Assembly: GCA_002342505.1 (NCBI GenBank)
Contig: DDQB01000041.1
Span: forward strand, 9,997-54,971
Source: Acidaminococcaceae bacterium UBA2453
Lineage (GTDB): Bacteria; Bacillota; Negativicutes; Acidaminococcales; Acidaminococcaceae
DNA length: 44,975 nt
Direction of reading: 5' to 3'
Shown here: piece by piece, positions 15,139 to 24,400 of the stretch
How positions within the stretch are numbered: position 1 is the stretch's first letter
Layout: every line of letters begins with the position of its first letter
Notes under the pieces: model-generated
Told to the model about the DNA's origin: nothing
Seen by the model: the letters and a program-made list of their open reading frames with translations, nothing else
Database searches by the model: none
Made by a program: the position numbers and the translations under genes

Positions 15139-18100
15139 TTGGCTAAAGAGGAAGAAGTAAACAAAATGCATCATGACCACGACCACGACCACGATCACGG
15201 GCATGATCACGATCACGGACACGACCATGACCACGGACATGACCACGACCATGGACATGACCACGACCACGGACACGACCACGACCATGATCACGGGCAC
15301 GACCATGATCATGGAGGATGCGGCTGCGACGACTGTGCGACCCATGATCACAGCGAACACGAAGTGGCGCATCACAATGCAACATATACCCATGAAGGAC
15401 ATGCAGCGGGCCATCCGGCCGCCTGCACCTGTCCGGAATGCAATTCCCATGAAGAGTATTGCGATTTTTGCGGGGAAAGCCTGGCTCACTGCAAATGCCG
15501 TATGCCGGACGCTGATGATGTGAAACGGGTGTACAGTCTGATCAATCTGGACTGCCCCATCTGCGCGGCCAAGATCGAACATAAAATCAAATCCCTGCCG
15601 GGCGTATCCTATGCGACTGTCAGCTACAGTACCAAACAGCTCCGGGTTTCGGCCAAGAATCCCGACGCTATGCTGCCGATCTTCCAGGAGATCTGCCGTT
15701 CCTTCCTGTCCTACGTAACCGTAGTACCCAGAGAAGAAGGACCGGAACAGTCTGATAAGTTCCGCACTTATAATGTGGCCGGGCTGGACTGCGCGGCCTG
15801 CTCCATCAAAGTGCAGGATGCCATCGCCGCTATCCCCGGCGTAAAGATGGCCACGCTGGTTTACGAGACAGGCCAGCTCCGTGTTACCGCTGACAATTAC
15901 GACGACCTGCTGCCGAAGATGCAGGCGGCGGCTGATAAAGCCGAAGACGGCGTGACCATCACGGAGCGGGTGCGCGCGACTGCCCAGAAAAAGTACCGCA
16001 CCTATAAAGTAGAGGGACTGGATTGCGCGGCATGCTCCGTGAAAGTGCAGGATGCCATCGCAGCCTTGCCCATTGTGGATGAAGCGATCCTGGTTTATGA
16101 AACCGGCCAATTACGCGTCAGCGCCCGCAGCTACGACGGCCTGCTGCCGCAGATGCAGGCCGCTGCCGATAAAGCGGAAGAAGGCGTGACCATCTCCGAA
16201 AAAGAACAGTTCGGCGCAGCCAAATACCGTACTTATGATATCCAGGGCCTGGACTGTGCGGCCTGCGCCACCAAAGTGGAAGACGCCATCAAGGCCATGC
16301 CGGAAGTGGAAGAGGCCGTGCTGGTATACGCAACGGGTCAGCTGCGCGTTACGGCCCGCAGCTACGACGGCCTTACCGCAAAGATGCAGGCTGTCACCGA
16401 TAAAGTGGAAGACGGTGTGACGATTGTGGAACGGGCAGACAGCGCGCCGGTTCCGGAACGTAAAAAAGAAAAGAAATCCTTCCTGAGCGAAAACGCGCGG
16501 GAACTGTTTGAACTGGTTGTAGGCGGCGTTATCTTCATTGTGACGGAATGGCTGGGACTGGTTCCCCACGAATACCACATGTACGCCCTGGTGATCGCCT
16601 ATGTGATCCTGGGCTGGAAGATCGTCCTCACCGCTCTGAAGAACCTGACCAAAGGCGAATTCTTTGATGAAAACTTCCTGATGACAGTGGCCACCCTGGG
16701 CGCTTTTGCCATCCAGGCATGGGAAGAAGCTGTCGGCGTTATCTTCTTCTACCGCATCGGCGAATGGTTCCAGGACCGGGCCGCCGACCGCAGCCGCGAC
16801 CAGATCATGGACGCGGTGGATATGCGTCCGGAAGTAGTCAACCTGCTCATCGGCGACGATGTTAAGGTCATTCCTTCCGCGGAAGCCCGGGTAGGCGATA
16901 TCCTGCTGGTCCGGGTGGGCGACCGTATTCCTCTGGACGGCGTGGTCATTGAAGGCGAGAGCCTGCTGGATACCTCCCCGGTAACCGGCGAACCGGTACC
17001 CGTACGCAAATCCTACGGCGACGAAGTGCTGTCCGGCTGCGTAAACACCTCCGGCATGCTGAAGATCCGCGTAGAAAAAGAACTGCAGGAATCCATGGTT
17101 ACCAAGATCCTGGACTCCGTAGAAAACGCGGCGGCCAACAAACCGTATATTGATAAATTCATCACCCGTTTCGCACGGGTTTACACACCCATCGTAGTAG
17201 CGCTGGCCCTTCTGGTTGCCATTGTGCCTTCCCTGATGACCGGCGACTGGAACAAATGGATCTACACCGCGCTGACCTTCCTGGTTATCAGCTGCCCCTG
17301 CGCCCTGGTGCTGAGCGTGCCCCTGTCCTTCTTTGCGGGCATCGGCGCCGGTTCCAAGCTGGGCATCCTGTTCAAGGGCGGCAACGCCATGGAAATGCTG
17401 AAAAACGTAGCGGCGGTTGTTATGGATAAGACCGGCACCGTTACCAAAGGCAACTTCGTACTCCAGAAAGTAGTTACTGCAGGCAACGTAAGCGAAGACG
17501 AAGTGCTGCAGGCAACCGCGGGAGCGGAACAGGTTTCCACCCATCCTATCGCCGTCAGCATCGTAACCGCGGCAAAAGAAAAGAACCTGCCCCTGCAGCG
17601 CCCGGACCGGTTTGAAGAAATTGCCGGGGAAGGCCTGGTAGCTTATTACGGCAGCGATACCCTGCTGGCCGGCAACTCCCGCCTGATGGACCGCTACCAT
17701 GTGGATCACAGCGGTTACCAGCCGGCGGCTTACGGCAGCGAAGTGCTGGTTGCGAAGAACGGTAAATTCCTGGGCGGCATGCTCATCAACGATACCCTGA
17801 AAGACGACGCCAAGCAGGCCGTGGCCGACCTGACAAAACAGGGGCTCACCACCGTCATGCTCACCGGCGACGCGCGGAGAGAAGCAGAAGCCGTGGCAAA
17901 AGAAGCGGGCATCTCGGAAGTGCGCGCGGAACTGCTGCCTCAGGATAAGCTGAAAGAAATGAACGACCTCCGCAACAAATACGGCGGAGTCATGTTCGTA
18001 GGCGACGGCATCAACGACGCTCCGGTGCTGGCCGGCGCAGACGTAGGCGCAGCCATGGGCAGCGGCGCGGACGCAGCCATTGAAGCGGCGGACGTGGTCT

Positions 18101-18324
18101 TCATGAACTCGGAAATGAGCGCTATCCCCAAAGCCATTGCCATTGCCAAGGCCGTAAACAATGTTGCCTGGCAGAACGTGGTCTTTGCCCTGGTGGTCAA
18201 AGTCATCATCATGGCGGCGGGCCTCTTCGGCTACGCTTCCATGTGGGCCGCGGTATTTGCGGATACCGGCGTATCCGTGCTGTGCGTGCTGAACGCCTGC
18301 CGCGTGCTGTATAAGAAATTCTGA
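15139..18324 (+). CDS. P1B-type Zn/Cd/Pb-exporting ATPase with His-rich tract and four HMA domains
   Basis: Inner-membrane heavy-metal export ATPase, 1061 residues, far longer than typical ZntA/CadA (about 700-750). In order: His/Asp/Gly tract (residues 10-58, 25 His); a Cys-rich segment with CGCDDC, CTCPEC, CDFC and CKC; HMA domain 1 (about 131-199, motif CPIC); HMA domains 2-4 (about 208-275, 286-354, 363-431, each CAAC); then the membrane core. Catalytic landmarks are TGEP (near 617), the transport motif CPC (719-721), the phosphorylated Asp763 in DKTGT, THPIAVS, and GDGINDAP (955-962). The last helix has ADTGVSVL (Asp1042), the ZntA-type Zn/Cd/Pb signature, not a copper one. The start is taken as TTG 15139 (AAAGGAG 8 bases upstream); ATG at 15166 is the alternative. 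An ArsR-like operator precedes it. Confidence 0.93.
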   Translation: MAKEEEVNKMHHDHDHDHDHGHDHDHGHDHDHGHDHDHGHDHDHGHDHDHDHGHDHDHGGCGCDDCATHDHSEHEVAHHNATYTHEGHAAGHPAACTCPECNSHEEYCDFCGESLAHCKCRMPDADDVKRVYSLINLDCPICAAKIEHKIKSLPGVSYATVSYSTKQLRVSAKNPDAMLPIFQEICRSFLSYVTVVPREEGPEQSDKFRTYNVAGLDCAACSIKVQDAIAAIPGVKMATLVYETGQLRVTADNYDDLLPKMQAAADKAEDGVTITERVRATAQKKYRTYKVEGLDCAACSVKVQDAIAALPIVDEAILVYETGQLRVSARSYDGLLPQMQAAADKAEEGVTISEKEQFGAAKYRTYDIQGLDCAACATKVEDAIKAMPEVEEAVLVYATGQLRVTARSYDGLTAKMQAVTDKVEDGVTIVERADSAPVPERKKEKKSFLSENARELFELVVGGVIFIVTEWLGLVPHEYHMYALVIAYVILGWKIVLTALKNLTKGEFFDENFLMTVATLGAFAIQAWEEAVGVIFFYRIGEWFQDRAADRSRDQIMDAVDMRPEVVNLLIGDDVKVIPSAEARVGDILLVRVGDRIPLDGVVIEGESLLDTSPVTGEPVPVRKSYGDEVLSGCVNTSGMLKIRVEKELQESMVTKILDSVENAAANKPYIDKFITRFARVYTPIVVALALLVAIVPSLMTGDWNKWIYTALTFLVISCPCALVLSVPLSFFAGIGAGSKLGILFKGGNAMEMLKNVAAVVMDKTGTVTKGNFVLQKVVTAGNVSEDEVLQATAGAEQVSTHPIAVSIVTAAKEKNLPLQRPDRFEEIAGEGLVAYYGSDTLLAGNSRLMDRYHVDHSGYQPAAYGSEVLVAKNGKFLGGMLINDTLKDDAKQAVADLTKQGLTTVMLTGDARREAEAVAKEAGISEVRAELLPQDKLKEMNDLRNKYGGVMFVGDGINDAPVLAGADVGAAMGSGADAAIEAADVVFMNSEMSAIPKAIAIAKAVNNVAWQNVVFALVVKVIIMAAGLFGYASMWAAVFADTGVSVLCVLNACRVLYKKF
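15199..15312 (+). repeat. 18-bp tandem repeat encoding GHDHDH
   Basis: Six consecutive units of the codons for Gly-His-Asp-His-Asp-His. The fifth is lengthened by one His-Asp pair, and a short His-Asp run precedes them. Codons vary between units (GGG/GGA, CAT/CAC, GAT/GAC). The tract probably binds metal, and its copy number could change by slippage or recombination. Confidence 0.9.
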
Positions 18325-18332
18325 TACGATTG

Positions 18333-18361
18333 GGGAATCACAGGAAAACGCTGTGATTCCC
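18333..18361 (+). terminator. Terminator hairpin after the metal ATPase gene
   Basis: Eleven-base perfect stem GGGAATCACAG (18333-18343), loop GAAAACG, CTGTGATTCCC (18351-18361), followed by the weak T-rich TTGTCTGT. A second imperfect stem follows: TGTC and TTCGGAA (18367-18378) pair with TTCCGAA and GACA (18388-18398). Confidence 0.6.
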
Positions 18362-18491
18362 TTGTCTGTCATTCGGAAAAGACGCTGTTCCGAAGACAGG
18401 AATCCGCTGCTTTCAGAAAAGTATGGCAATCATCATATGCAAAATGAAGAACGATATGTCTGCGTGTCCGGCAGGCAGAAAGAGGCATGCA

Positions 18492-19289
18492 ATGAAAAAA
18501 ATACTGAGCTTTGTGTTGGCGGCAATCTGCCTGCTGGCTTTTGCAGGCTGCGGCGGTCACGGGTCCCAGGCGGGAACTCCGGCGGCGCATCAGGGAGCCC
18601 ATGGGGAAACCGTGCTGCGGGTAGGAACCGACGCGGACTATCCGCCTTTTGAATATTATCAGGAAACGACCAAAGCCTTTACCGGTTTTGACATTGAACT
18701 GATGCAGGGCGTAGCCAGGGAGATGGGCTACAGCAGGGTTGAGTTTGTGAACCTGGACTTTGACAAGCTTCTGCCGGCGCTGAACGATAAAAAGGTAGAC
18801 GCAGTGATCTCCTGCCTTACCGTTACGGAAGAACGCAAACAAAAGTCTGATTTTACAGAACCCTACCTGGACAGCGCCAATGTGGCGGTAGGTCCCGCCG
18901 GTACAGCATTCAACGGCGTGGAAGGGCTGAAAGGAAAACGCATTGCCGTGGAAGCGGGGAGCATCCATGTGAAGGAAGCCAAACGGCATTCCGGCGACGT
19001 TGTGGAATGCGGTTATGCAGGCGAAGCACTGAAGATGGTAGCGGATAAAAAAGCGGACTTTGCCATTTTGGACCAGTACACCGCCCGCTTCTTTATTACC
19101 CAAAATTACAGCGGGAAACTGGCCGTGCTGGCCGAGATCCGCGATAACAAAGATACCGGCATCGCTATCGCCGTGGCCAAAGGCAACAGGGAAATGCTGG
19201 ATAAGCTGAACGCAGGCCTGAAGAACTATCAGGCGACGGCAGCGTTCATGCAGCTGAAGAACACCTATTTCGGCAGATTAGAAAAGTAA
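18492..19289 (+). CDS. Amino-acid-type ABC substrate-binding lipoprotein (family 3, orphan)
   Basis: Extracytoplasmic binding protein, 265 residues. The ATG at 18492 is chosen because it follows AAAGAGG and opens a lipoprotein signal (lipobox AFAGC, lipidated Cys20); an earlier in-frame ATG at 18423 would bury the signal. Family 3 motifs are LRVGTDADYPPFEYY, FTGFDIELMQGVAREMG, VDAVISCLTVTEERK (residues binding the amino-acid carboxylate), FTEPYLDS and LKGKRIAVEAGS. Homologues bind polar amino acids such as glutamine, arginine or histidine; the ligand cannot be fixed here. No permease or ATPase gene accompanies it, and two terminators follow directly, so it is a single-gene unit that must share a transporter encoded elsewhere. 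Confidence 0.9.
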   Translation: MKKILSFVLAAICLLAFAGCGGHGSQAGTPAAHQGAHGETVLRVGTDADYPPFEYYQETTKAFTGFDIELMQGVAREMGYSRVEFVNLDFDKLLPALNDKKVDAVISCLTVTEERKQKSDFTEPYLDSANVAVGPAGTAFNGVEGLKGKRIAVEAGSIHVKEAKRHSGDVVECGYAGEALKMVADKKADFAILDQYTARFFITQNYSGKLAVLAEIRDNKDTGIAIAVAKGNREMLDKLNAGLKNYQATAAFMQLKNTYFGRLEK

Positions 19290-19333
19290 GCGGGACATCT
19301 GCCTGCAAAAGCAAAAACAGAAGACATAAAATG

Positions 19334-19375
19334 ACCGTCCGTTCTTACCACTATGGCGTAAGGACGGACGGTTTT
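19334..19375 (+). terminator. First of two tandem terminators
   Basis: Fifteen-base stem ACCGTCCGTTCTTAC (19334-19348) with GTAAGGACGGACGGT (19358-19372), with one G-T wobble and a 9-base loop, ending in TTTT. Confidence 0.9.
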
Positions 19376-19384
19376 ACTATAGGG

Positions 19385-19412
19385 CAGCCTGTTTACCGCA
19401 GGCTGTTTTTTT
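19385..19412 (+). terminator. Second tandem terminator
   Basis: CAGCCTG (19385-19391), loop TTTACCG, CAGGCTG (19399-19405), then T7. With the preceding hairpin it insulates the tpsBA locus from upstream transcription. Confidence 0.9.
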
Positions 19413-19460
19413 ACGGTTTCCCGCCCGAATTTGAAATTAGTGTGAATCTCAGTATTTTTC

Positions 19461-19490
19461 TTGACTGGAGCGTTTTTTTTTTAATATAAT
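19461..19490 (+). promoter_or_regulatory. tpsBA promoter with a T10 tract in its spacer
   Basis: TTGACT (19461-19466), an 18-base spacer containing ten consecutive T (19473-19482), and a consensus TATAAT (19485-19490). The spacer is one base longer than the optimum of 17, so loss of one T would strengthen the promoter and gain of one would weaken it. A second TATAAT occurs at 19521-19526 without a clear -35. Confidence 0.75.
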
Positions 19491-19544
19491 AATGATGGAT
19501 TAGTGTGCAATTATTCTACATATAATAGCAATTGTGAATTTTTA

Positions 19545-19576
19545 TAAATCAGTAAGTATGTAAATCAGTAAGTATG
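19545..19576 (+). repeat. Two tandem copies of a 16-bp unit before tpsB
   Basis: TAAATCAGTAAGTATG occurs at 19545-19560 and again at 19561-19576 without mismatch. The last G of the second copy is the first base of the Shine-Dalgarno GGGAG (19576-19580). Confidence 0.85.
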
Positions 19577-19587
19577 GGAGAATTACG

Positions 19588-21303
19588 ATGAACAAGTCTA
19601 ATCTTATATGCCTGGCCCTTCTTCTTGGAATCCTTGCGGAAGGCCATGCGGCGCCTGCCGCCATGTCAGCGGGAGACATGAGTGCCTCTTTTGAAAGGGA
19701 GACGAACGCCACTTTTGCGAGAGAGTTGGATCGCGTGGATGCCGGCGCCCAGATGGAACGGGATCGTATGGCGATTGAGCGCGAACGGATCATGGAGCAG
19801 ATTGCGGAAGATGAGGCTGCAAAAAAGAACAAGGTGGAGCAGGGAGAAGCGCCTTCTGCCGGGGAAGCCGGAACGGAAGTCAGTTTTGCCCTGCAGCAGG
19901 TGATCTGGAATCCCTCGGAGATTCTGACTAAGGAACAGATCCAGGCGGTTACGGAACCCTACATCGGAAAGCAGATTACCCTGAAGGATCTGCGGGAGAT
20001 AGCAGAAAAGATTACGAATCTGTACCGGGACAGGGGCTACATGACCTGCGGCGCGGTACTGCCGCCCCAGCGGATCCGCGACGGCGTGGTGGAAATCCGG
20101 CTGATCGAAGGTAAGACCGGAAAGATCAACCTTACGGGAAACCGCTTCACCCGGACCGGATATATTATGAACCGTTTAGGACTGAAAGCGGGAGAAATTA
20201 CCAATACGGACAAACTGAACAAGGACCTGCGCTGGTTCCAGGGGACCAACGACGTCCAGCTCCGGGTAGTGATGAAGCCCGGCGCCGAGGAAGGCACTAC
20301 AGACTATGACGTTATGGTCTTTGAACCCAAGAACCAGTCCGTGACCCTTTACGTGGACAATGACGGTTACGAAACCAGCGGTCGCTGGCGGGAAGGCATT
20401 TTCTATAACATGAAGAGCCTGACAGGACATCGGGATCCCCTGCGGGCCCACTTCATCCGGAGCGATGGCACGAAAGCCTGGGCGCTGGGTTACAGCGTTC
20501 CCATTTCCAAAAAAGGGATGCGGCTTGACCTGGACTATTCGGGCAACAAGACGGAAATCAGGAAAGGGGAACTGAAACCCCTGGGTGTGGAAGGCAAGTC
20601 AACGTCTTTCTCCCTCACATGGCGGGTTCCCTTCCATGTAACGGATCGCTCCCGTCACGAAGCGGGACTCCAGTACATTCATCAGAAATCAGAAACGGAA
20701 CTGGGCCATGGAACCAATCTGATCGTGCCATGGGTGGATGACAAAATTAACCGGGTGATTCCCTATGTATCCTTCACCCATTACGGGAACGACAGCGTGT
20801 TCTATCACAAACACTCCTTTGTCTTTGCGCGGCGGAGCGACATAGACGGGGATTCCGATACGGCGAAGCTCTACCGGCTCTCCTCTTTCTGGCAGAAGCG
20901 CACCAAGGACGGACAGTTCTGGCAGGCCCGGCTGGACGGACAGCTGGGATCGAACGACAACCTTGGCTCCTCGGACCGTTTCTTCATAGGCGGCGTTAAC
21001 AGCGTCCGGGGCTACGAAGAGGGCTTCATCGGCGGGGGAAAGGGCATTTCCATGGGCATTGAGTACCATATCCCCGTGGATAAGGCGAAGCGCTTCTTCG
21101 TTTACCCCTTCTTCGACTGGGGCAGAGTAAGCGGTTATGCAGCGCCGGAGCATAACACCCTGATGAGCGCGGGCATAGGCCTGGAAGCCAGGTACAAACA
21201 CCTGTACAGCACTTTGACCGTGGGCTTCCCCTTCAAGAAGGACTTCTACGATGATAAGGTAAGCAGCTCCAGGGTGGACTTCTCCATGTCGGCAACGTTT
21301 TAA
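19588..21303 (+). CDS. TpsB-type outer-membrane transporter of a two-partner secretion system (FhaC/ShlB family)
   Basis: Outer-membrane beta-barrel pore that recognises and exports the TpsA protein encoded next to it. It has 571 residues, normal for the family. Order: Sec signal peptide (cleavage near residues 20-22); a charged Glu/Arg-rich helical region (about 33-85, coiled-coil-like); a ShlB-type POTRA domain (about 98-175, with VTEPYIGKQITLKDLREIAEKI and YRDRGYMTCGAVLPPQ); a second periplasmic region starting GKTGKINLTGNRF; then a 16-strand-type barrel. The loop-6 motif VRGY (473-476) sits in FFIGGVNSVRGYEEGF, and the protein ends in the aromatic beta-signal SATF. GGGAG stands seven bases before the ATG. 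It shares its promoter with tpsA, 116 bases downstream. Confidence 0.93.
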   Translation: MNKSNLICLALLLGILAEGHAAPAAMSAGDMSASFERETNATFARELDRVDAGAQMERDRMAIERERIMEQIAEDEAAKKNKVEQGEAPSAGEAGTEVSFALQQVIWNPSEILTKEQIQAVTEPYIGKQITLKDLREIAEKITNLYRDRGYMTCGAVLPPQRIRDGVVEIRLIEGKTGKINLTGNRFTRTGYIMNRLGLKAGEITNTDKLNKDLRWFQGTNDVQLRVVMKPGAEEGTTDYDVMVFEPKNQSVTLYVDNDGYETSGRWREGIFYNMKSLTGHRDPLRAHFIRSDGTKAWALGYSVPISKKGMRLDLDYSGNKTEIRKGELKPLGVEGKSTSFSLTWRVPFHVTDRSRHEAGLQYIHQKSETELGHGTNLIVPWVDDKINRVIPYVSFTHYGNDSVFYHKHSFVFARRSDIDGDSDTAKLYRLSSFWQKRTKDGQFWQARLDGQLGSNDNLGSSDRFFIGGVNSVRGYEEGFIGGGKGISMGIEYHIPVDKAKRFFVYPFFDWGRVSGYAAPEHNTLMSAGIGLEARYKHLYSTLTVGFPFKKDFYDDKVSSSRVDFSMSATF

Positions 21304-21327
21304 ATAAACCTGATATGAGTTGGGGGA

Positions 21328-21361
21328 CCGGGGAGCAATTCCCGGCAGGGGCGGATGCCCC
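21328..21361 (+). promoter_or_regulatory. Two GC-rich hairpins between tpsB and tpsA
   Basis: CCGGGGA (21328-21334), GCAA tetraloop, TTCCCGG (21339-21345); two bases later GGGGC (21348-21352), GGAT, GCCCC (21357-21361). There is no T run, so termination is unlikely. They could protect or direct processing of the mRNA between the two genes. Confidence 0.55.
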
Positions 21362-21419
21362 GTTAGCAGCAGAAGGATGAACAGATAGAAAAGAAAAGCA
21401 CAGAAAGCAGGTAGCTACG

Positions 21420-24400
21420 ATGACATACGGATACTACGGCGCGAAAGGCAGCCGCAAACAGTCCAAAATCAAAACCCTGGAAGTACGCAGGATCCTCGCA
21501 TCCCTGGCCATGACAGCGGGGCTCCTTGTCTATCCTTTCAGCGTGGGCGAGGCAGCGATCGTCAGGAGAGACGAAACTACTATTAGTCCTACAAACAATG
21601 TCTACAACATTGATCCGGAAAAGGTAGTAAGCAACGAATTTGCCTACAACCGCTTTAAGGAATTTAACCTGTCGCAGGGGCAGATTGCAAACCTGCAATT
21701 CAAAAACGCGGCTACCCTTGCCAACCTGGTGAACAGCAAAGTCAGCATCAACGGTATCGTCAATGCGGTGAAGGATGGCAAGATTGACGGCCATCTCCTC
21801 TTTTTAAGTCCCAACGGGATTGCTGTGGGCGCGTCCGGCGTCATCAACGCGGGGCAGTTTACGGGCATTGTGCCGACAACCGATGCTTTTAACAAGCTGT
21901 ATAATGCAAGTGATACTGATGTTGCTACGGTTATCACATTGGAGGCCATTAATACAATCAGGGACGGTGCTTACGCCAATGACAAGTCTATTGACATCAG
22001 CGGACATATTAACACCCACAGCGGTATCATGCTGGGAGCAGGCGTCATCAATATCAACGATGGCGCTATGCTGCGGAGTACGAAGGACGTCCAGTTTACA
22101 GACGTGGTGAACACGGGCGCGAATTCAGGCCTTTCTTTTGCCAAAGGCGCAGGCGGCGACATCATCCTGGCGGCGAAGCAGGTATCTGATGTTAAGGATA
22201 CTAAGGTTACAAAAGATGAAAACGGCCAGGATAAAACAGAGGCCTATGCCATCCGCTGGAAGGATCGCTCCACGGATCTTAACGCTGCTGTCAACATTGG
22301 GAAGAACGTCACAATAATCAACAAAGACAAGGCTGTCAAGATCACGGCGGAAAGCTCCAGCACGTATGAAGACAGCACCCCCATGACGTTGACGAGCACT
22401 TTGAAGAGCCTCATTCTGGGGGACGAGAAGACTATCCTTGACGGGCTTGTGGACAAACTGGCGGGCAAGGAAGCCGGAGCGAACAATTATCTTTTTGTCA
22501 ACTATTCCAACAAGAAGAACAAAGCTTCTGTTAGCGTAGGGGAAGACAGCGCTATTACGGGCAACAATATCAACATTGAAGCGAAATCCACATTGGAAAT
22601 CAAGCAGTCTGTCGCCGTACCTGCGTCGGGCAAGGACAGCGAGGGCAATACGGTGTCGAATGATTCTGTGTTACCTGTGGCAGCTGTGACGGGTTCCCGC
22701 GTCTTCAACAGCGCGGACGTGGTTATCGAAGGTAACCTGACCGCTATGGGCGCGGAAGCAACCACCGGCAGCAGCATTAAGATTGCAGCCAATGCGGACA
22801 CTAAAGTGGAGCTTTCTGCCACCGCCGCCGGTGGAGAGAAAACCTCCGCTGCGGTAGGCGTGGCGGTTCTGACTGGTGATACCAAGTCGAAAGTAACGGT
22901 GAAGGCAGGTACTACACCTCTTACCGCAGCTCAGGGCAAGGTGTCCGTAGAAGCGGTTACGGGCAGCGATATCAACGTCAATGTGGGCGCTGTGGGAACG
23001 AAGAGCTATGTGGTTTCCAACGTAGGCGTGGCAAACTATGACAACAGCGCCGATGTAGTTTTAAATCGTTCCATTACGGCGGGAGCCGTGGATGTCAAAG
23101 CGGAAAATAATATCACCGGACTGAAGATGACGGTGGACAATACGGTGAAATCTCCATCACCTACTGAACCGGGTAAGGACACTCAGGCGGCAGACGATGA
23201 TGATAAGCAACAGGACGATGCTGACGCCAATGCAGAGAAGAACAAAGGCGACGCAGGGAAATCCGACGACGAAAAAAAGAGCGGGCAAAAGTCCATCGAC
23301 CCCGCCAAAGTCACGCAGGAGGCTTTTACAGATACCACCAATGACGAGAAGACAAAAGACGCCAAGGATGGCGTCCGGAAAGTCAAGGACAAAGTAGTAG
23401 GCGCCAATGAAAGCGGCGCCAACGCGGGACAAATATCCGCCTTTGGACGCGGCGCCGCCGTAGGCGTTGTTTCCAACAAAAACGACGCCAAAGCCACTCT
23501 GGGGAAGGATGCTGTCATTACGGCGACTAAAGTGTCGGATGCGGTGGACGGCTCCGTCCATGTGAATGCCTATTCCTTGATGAACGGCCAGGACAGCATG
23601 CGGCTCTCGGTGCAGAACAGGCAGTCCGGCTCCAACGCGGAGATCGGCGCTGCCGTCCTGGTCAGCAGCGTGAAGAACAACGCCACCGTCCTGTTGGAAA
23701 ACGAGGGGGATCAGTCCGCCAAAATCAGCGGAGCGGGCGCGGTGTCCCTGAACGCTTCGGCGGGCATGGGCAAATACAAAGTTGATGGGGGAAAAGAGAA
23801 AACCAGCGTCCTCGCTTATTCGGCAGGCGCCGAGAACCAGTCGGAGTGGTATCTCTCCGGGAATTCGCTGTCCGGTTCGGTGGGCGTCAACACCTTGAAG
23901 AACAACGCCATTGTCCTTTTGGGGCAGAAAAGCAAGGTAGCGGGGGCTGACATAAAATTGTCCTCTAATGCCACCACGAGCGCGGAGGGAAACTATGGCG
24001 CGGCGGACGAGGATGCCAAGGTTGGCCTTGGCGCCACGGTGGGTCTCCAGAACATCAGCGGTAACAGCATGGTCATGGCGGGGAAAGGCGTGGAGCTCAC
24101 GGGCGCGAGCAAGGTGGCTGTCTCGGTAAACAACACCGTGGATTTAAAGAACAATGTCCAAAACGCCGGAAGGGGGGATTCCTTCGGTGTTTCGGGCATG
24201 GCGGCGCTCAGCTACGGGGACAGCAACAGCGTTGTTTCCTTGGATGACGAGGCCGTCATTCAGTCACCGACGGTCAGGCTCACTTCCATGAATTCTACAA
24301 ACGTAGACAACTCCGCCCGCAGCCAGTCGAAGGGAAGCGAAAGCTCCAAGGCGTTCGGCATCGGCGTGGGCGTTGTCAACTATGACGTGAACAGCATTGC

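Noticed and set aside
16111..18429. Long open frame on the minus strand opposite the metal ATPase gene (772 codons)
   Set aside because: It is a by-product of the GC-rich codon pattern of the real + strand gene. The predicted protein is low-complexity, has no recognisable motif, and lacks a ribosome-binding site.
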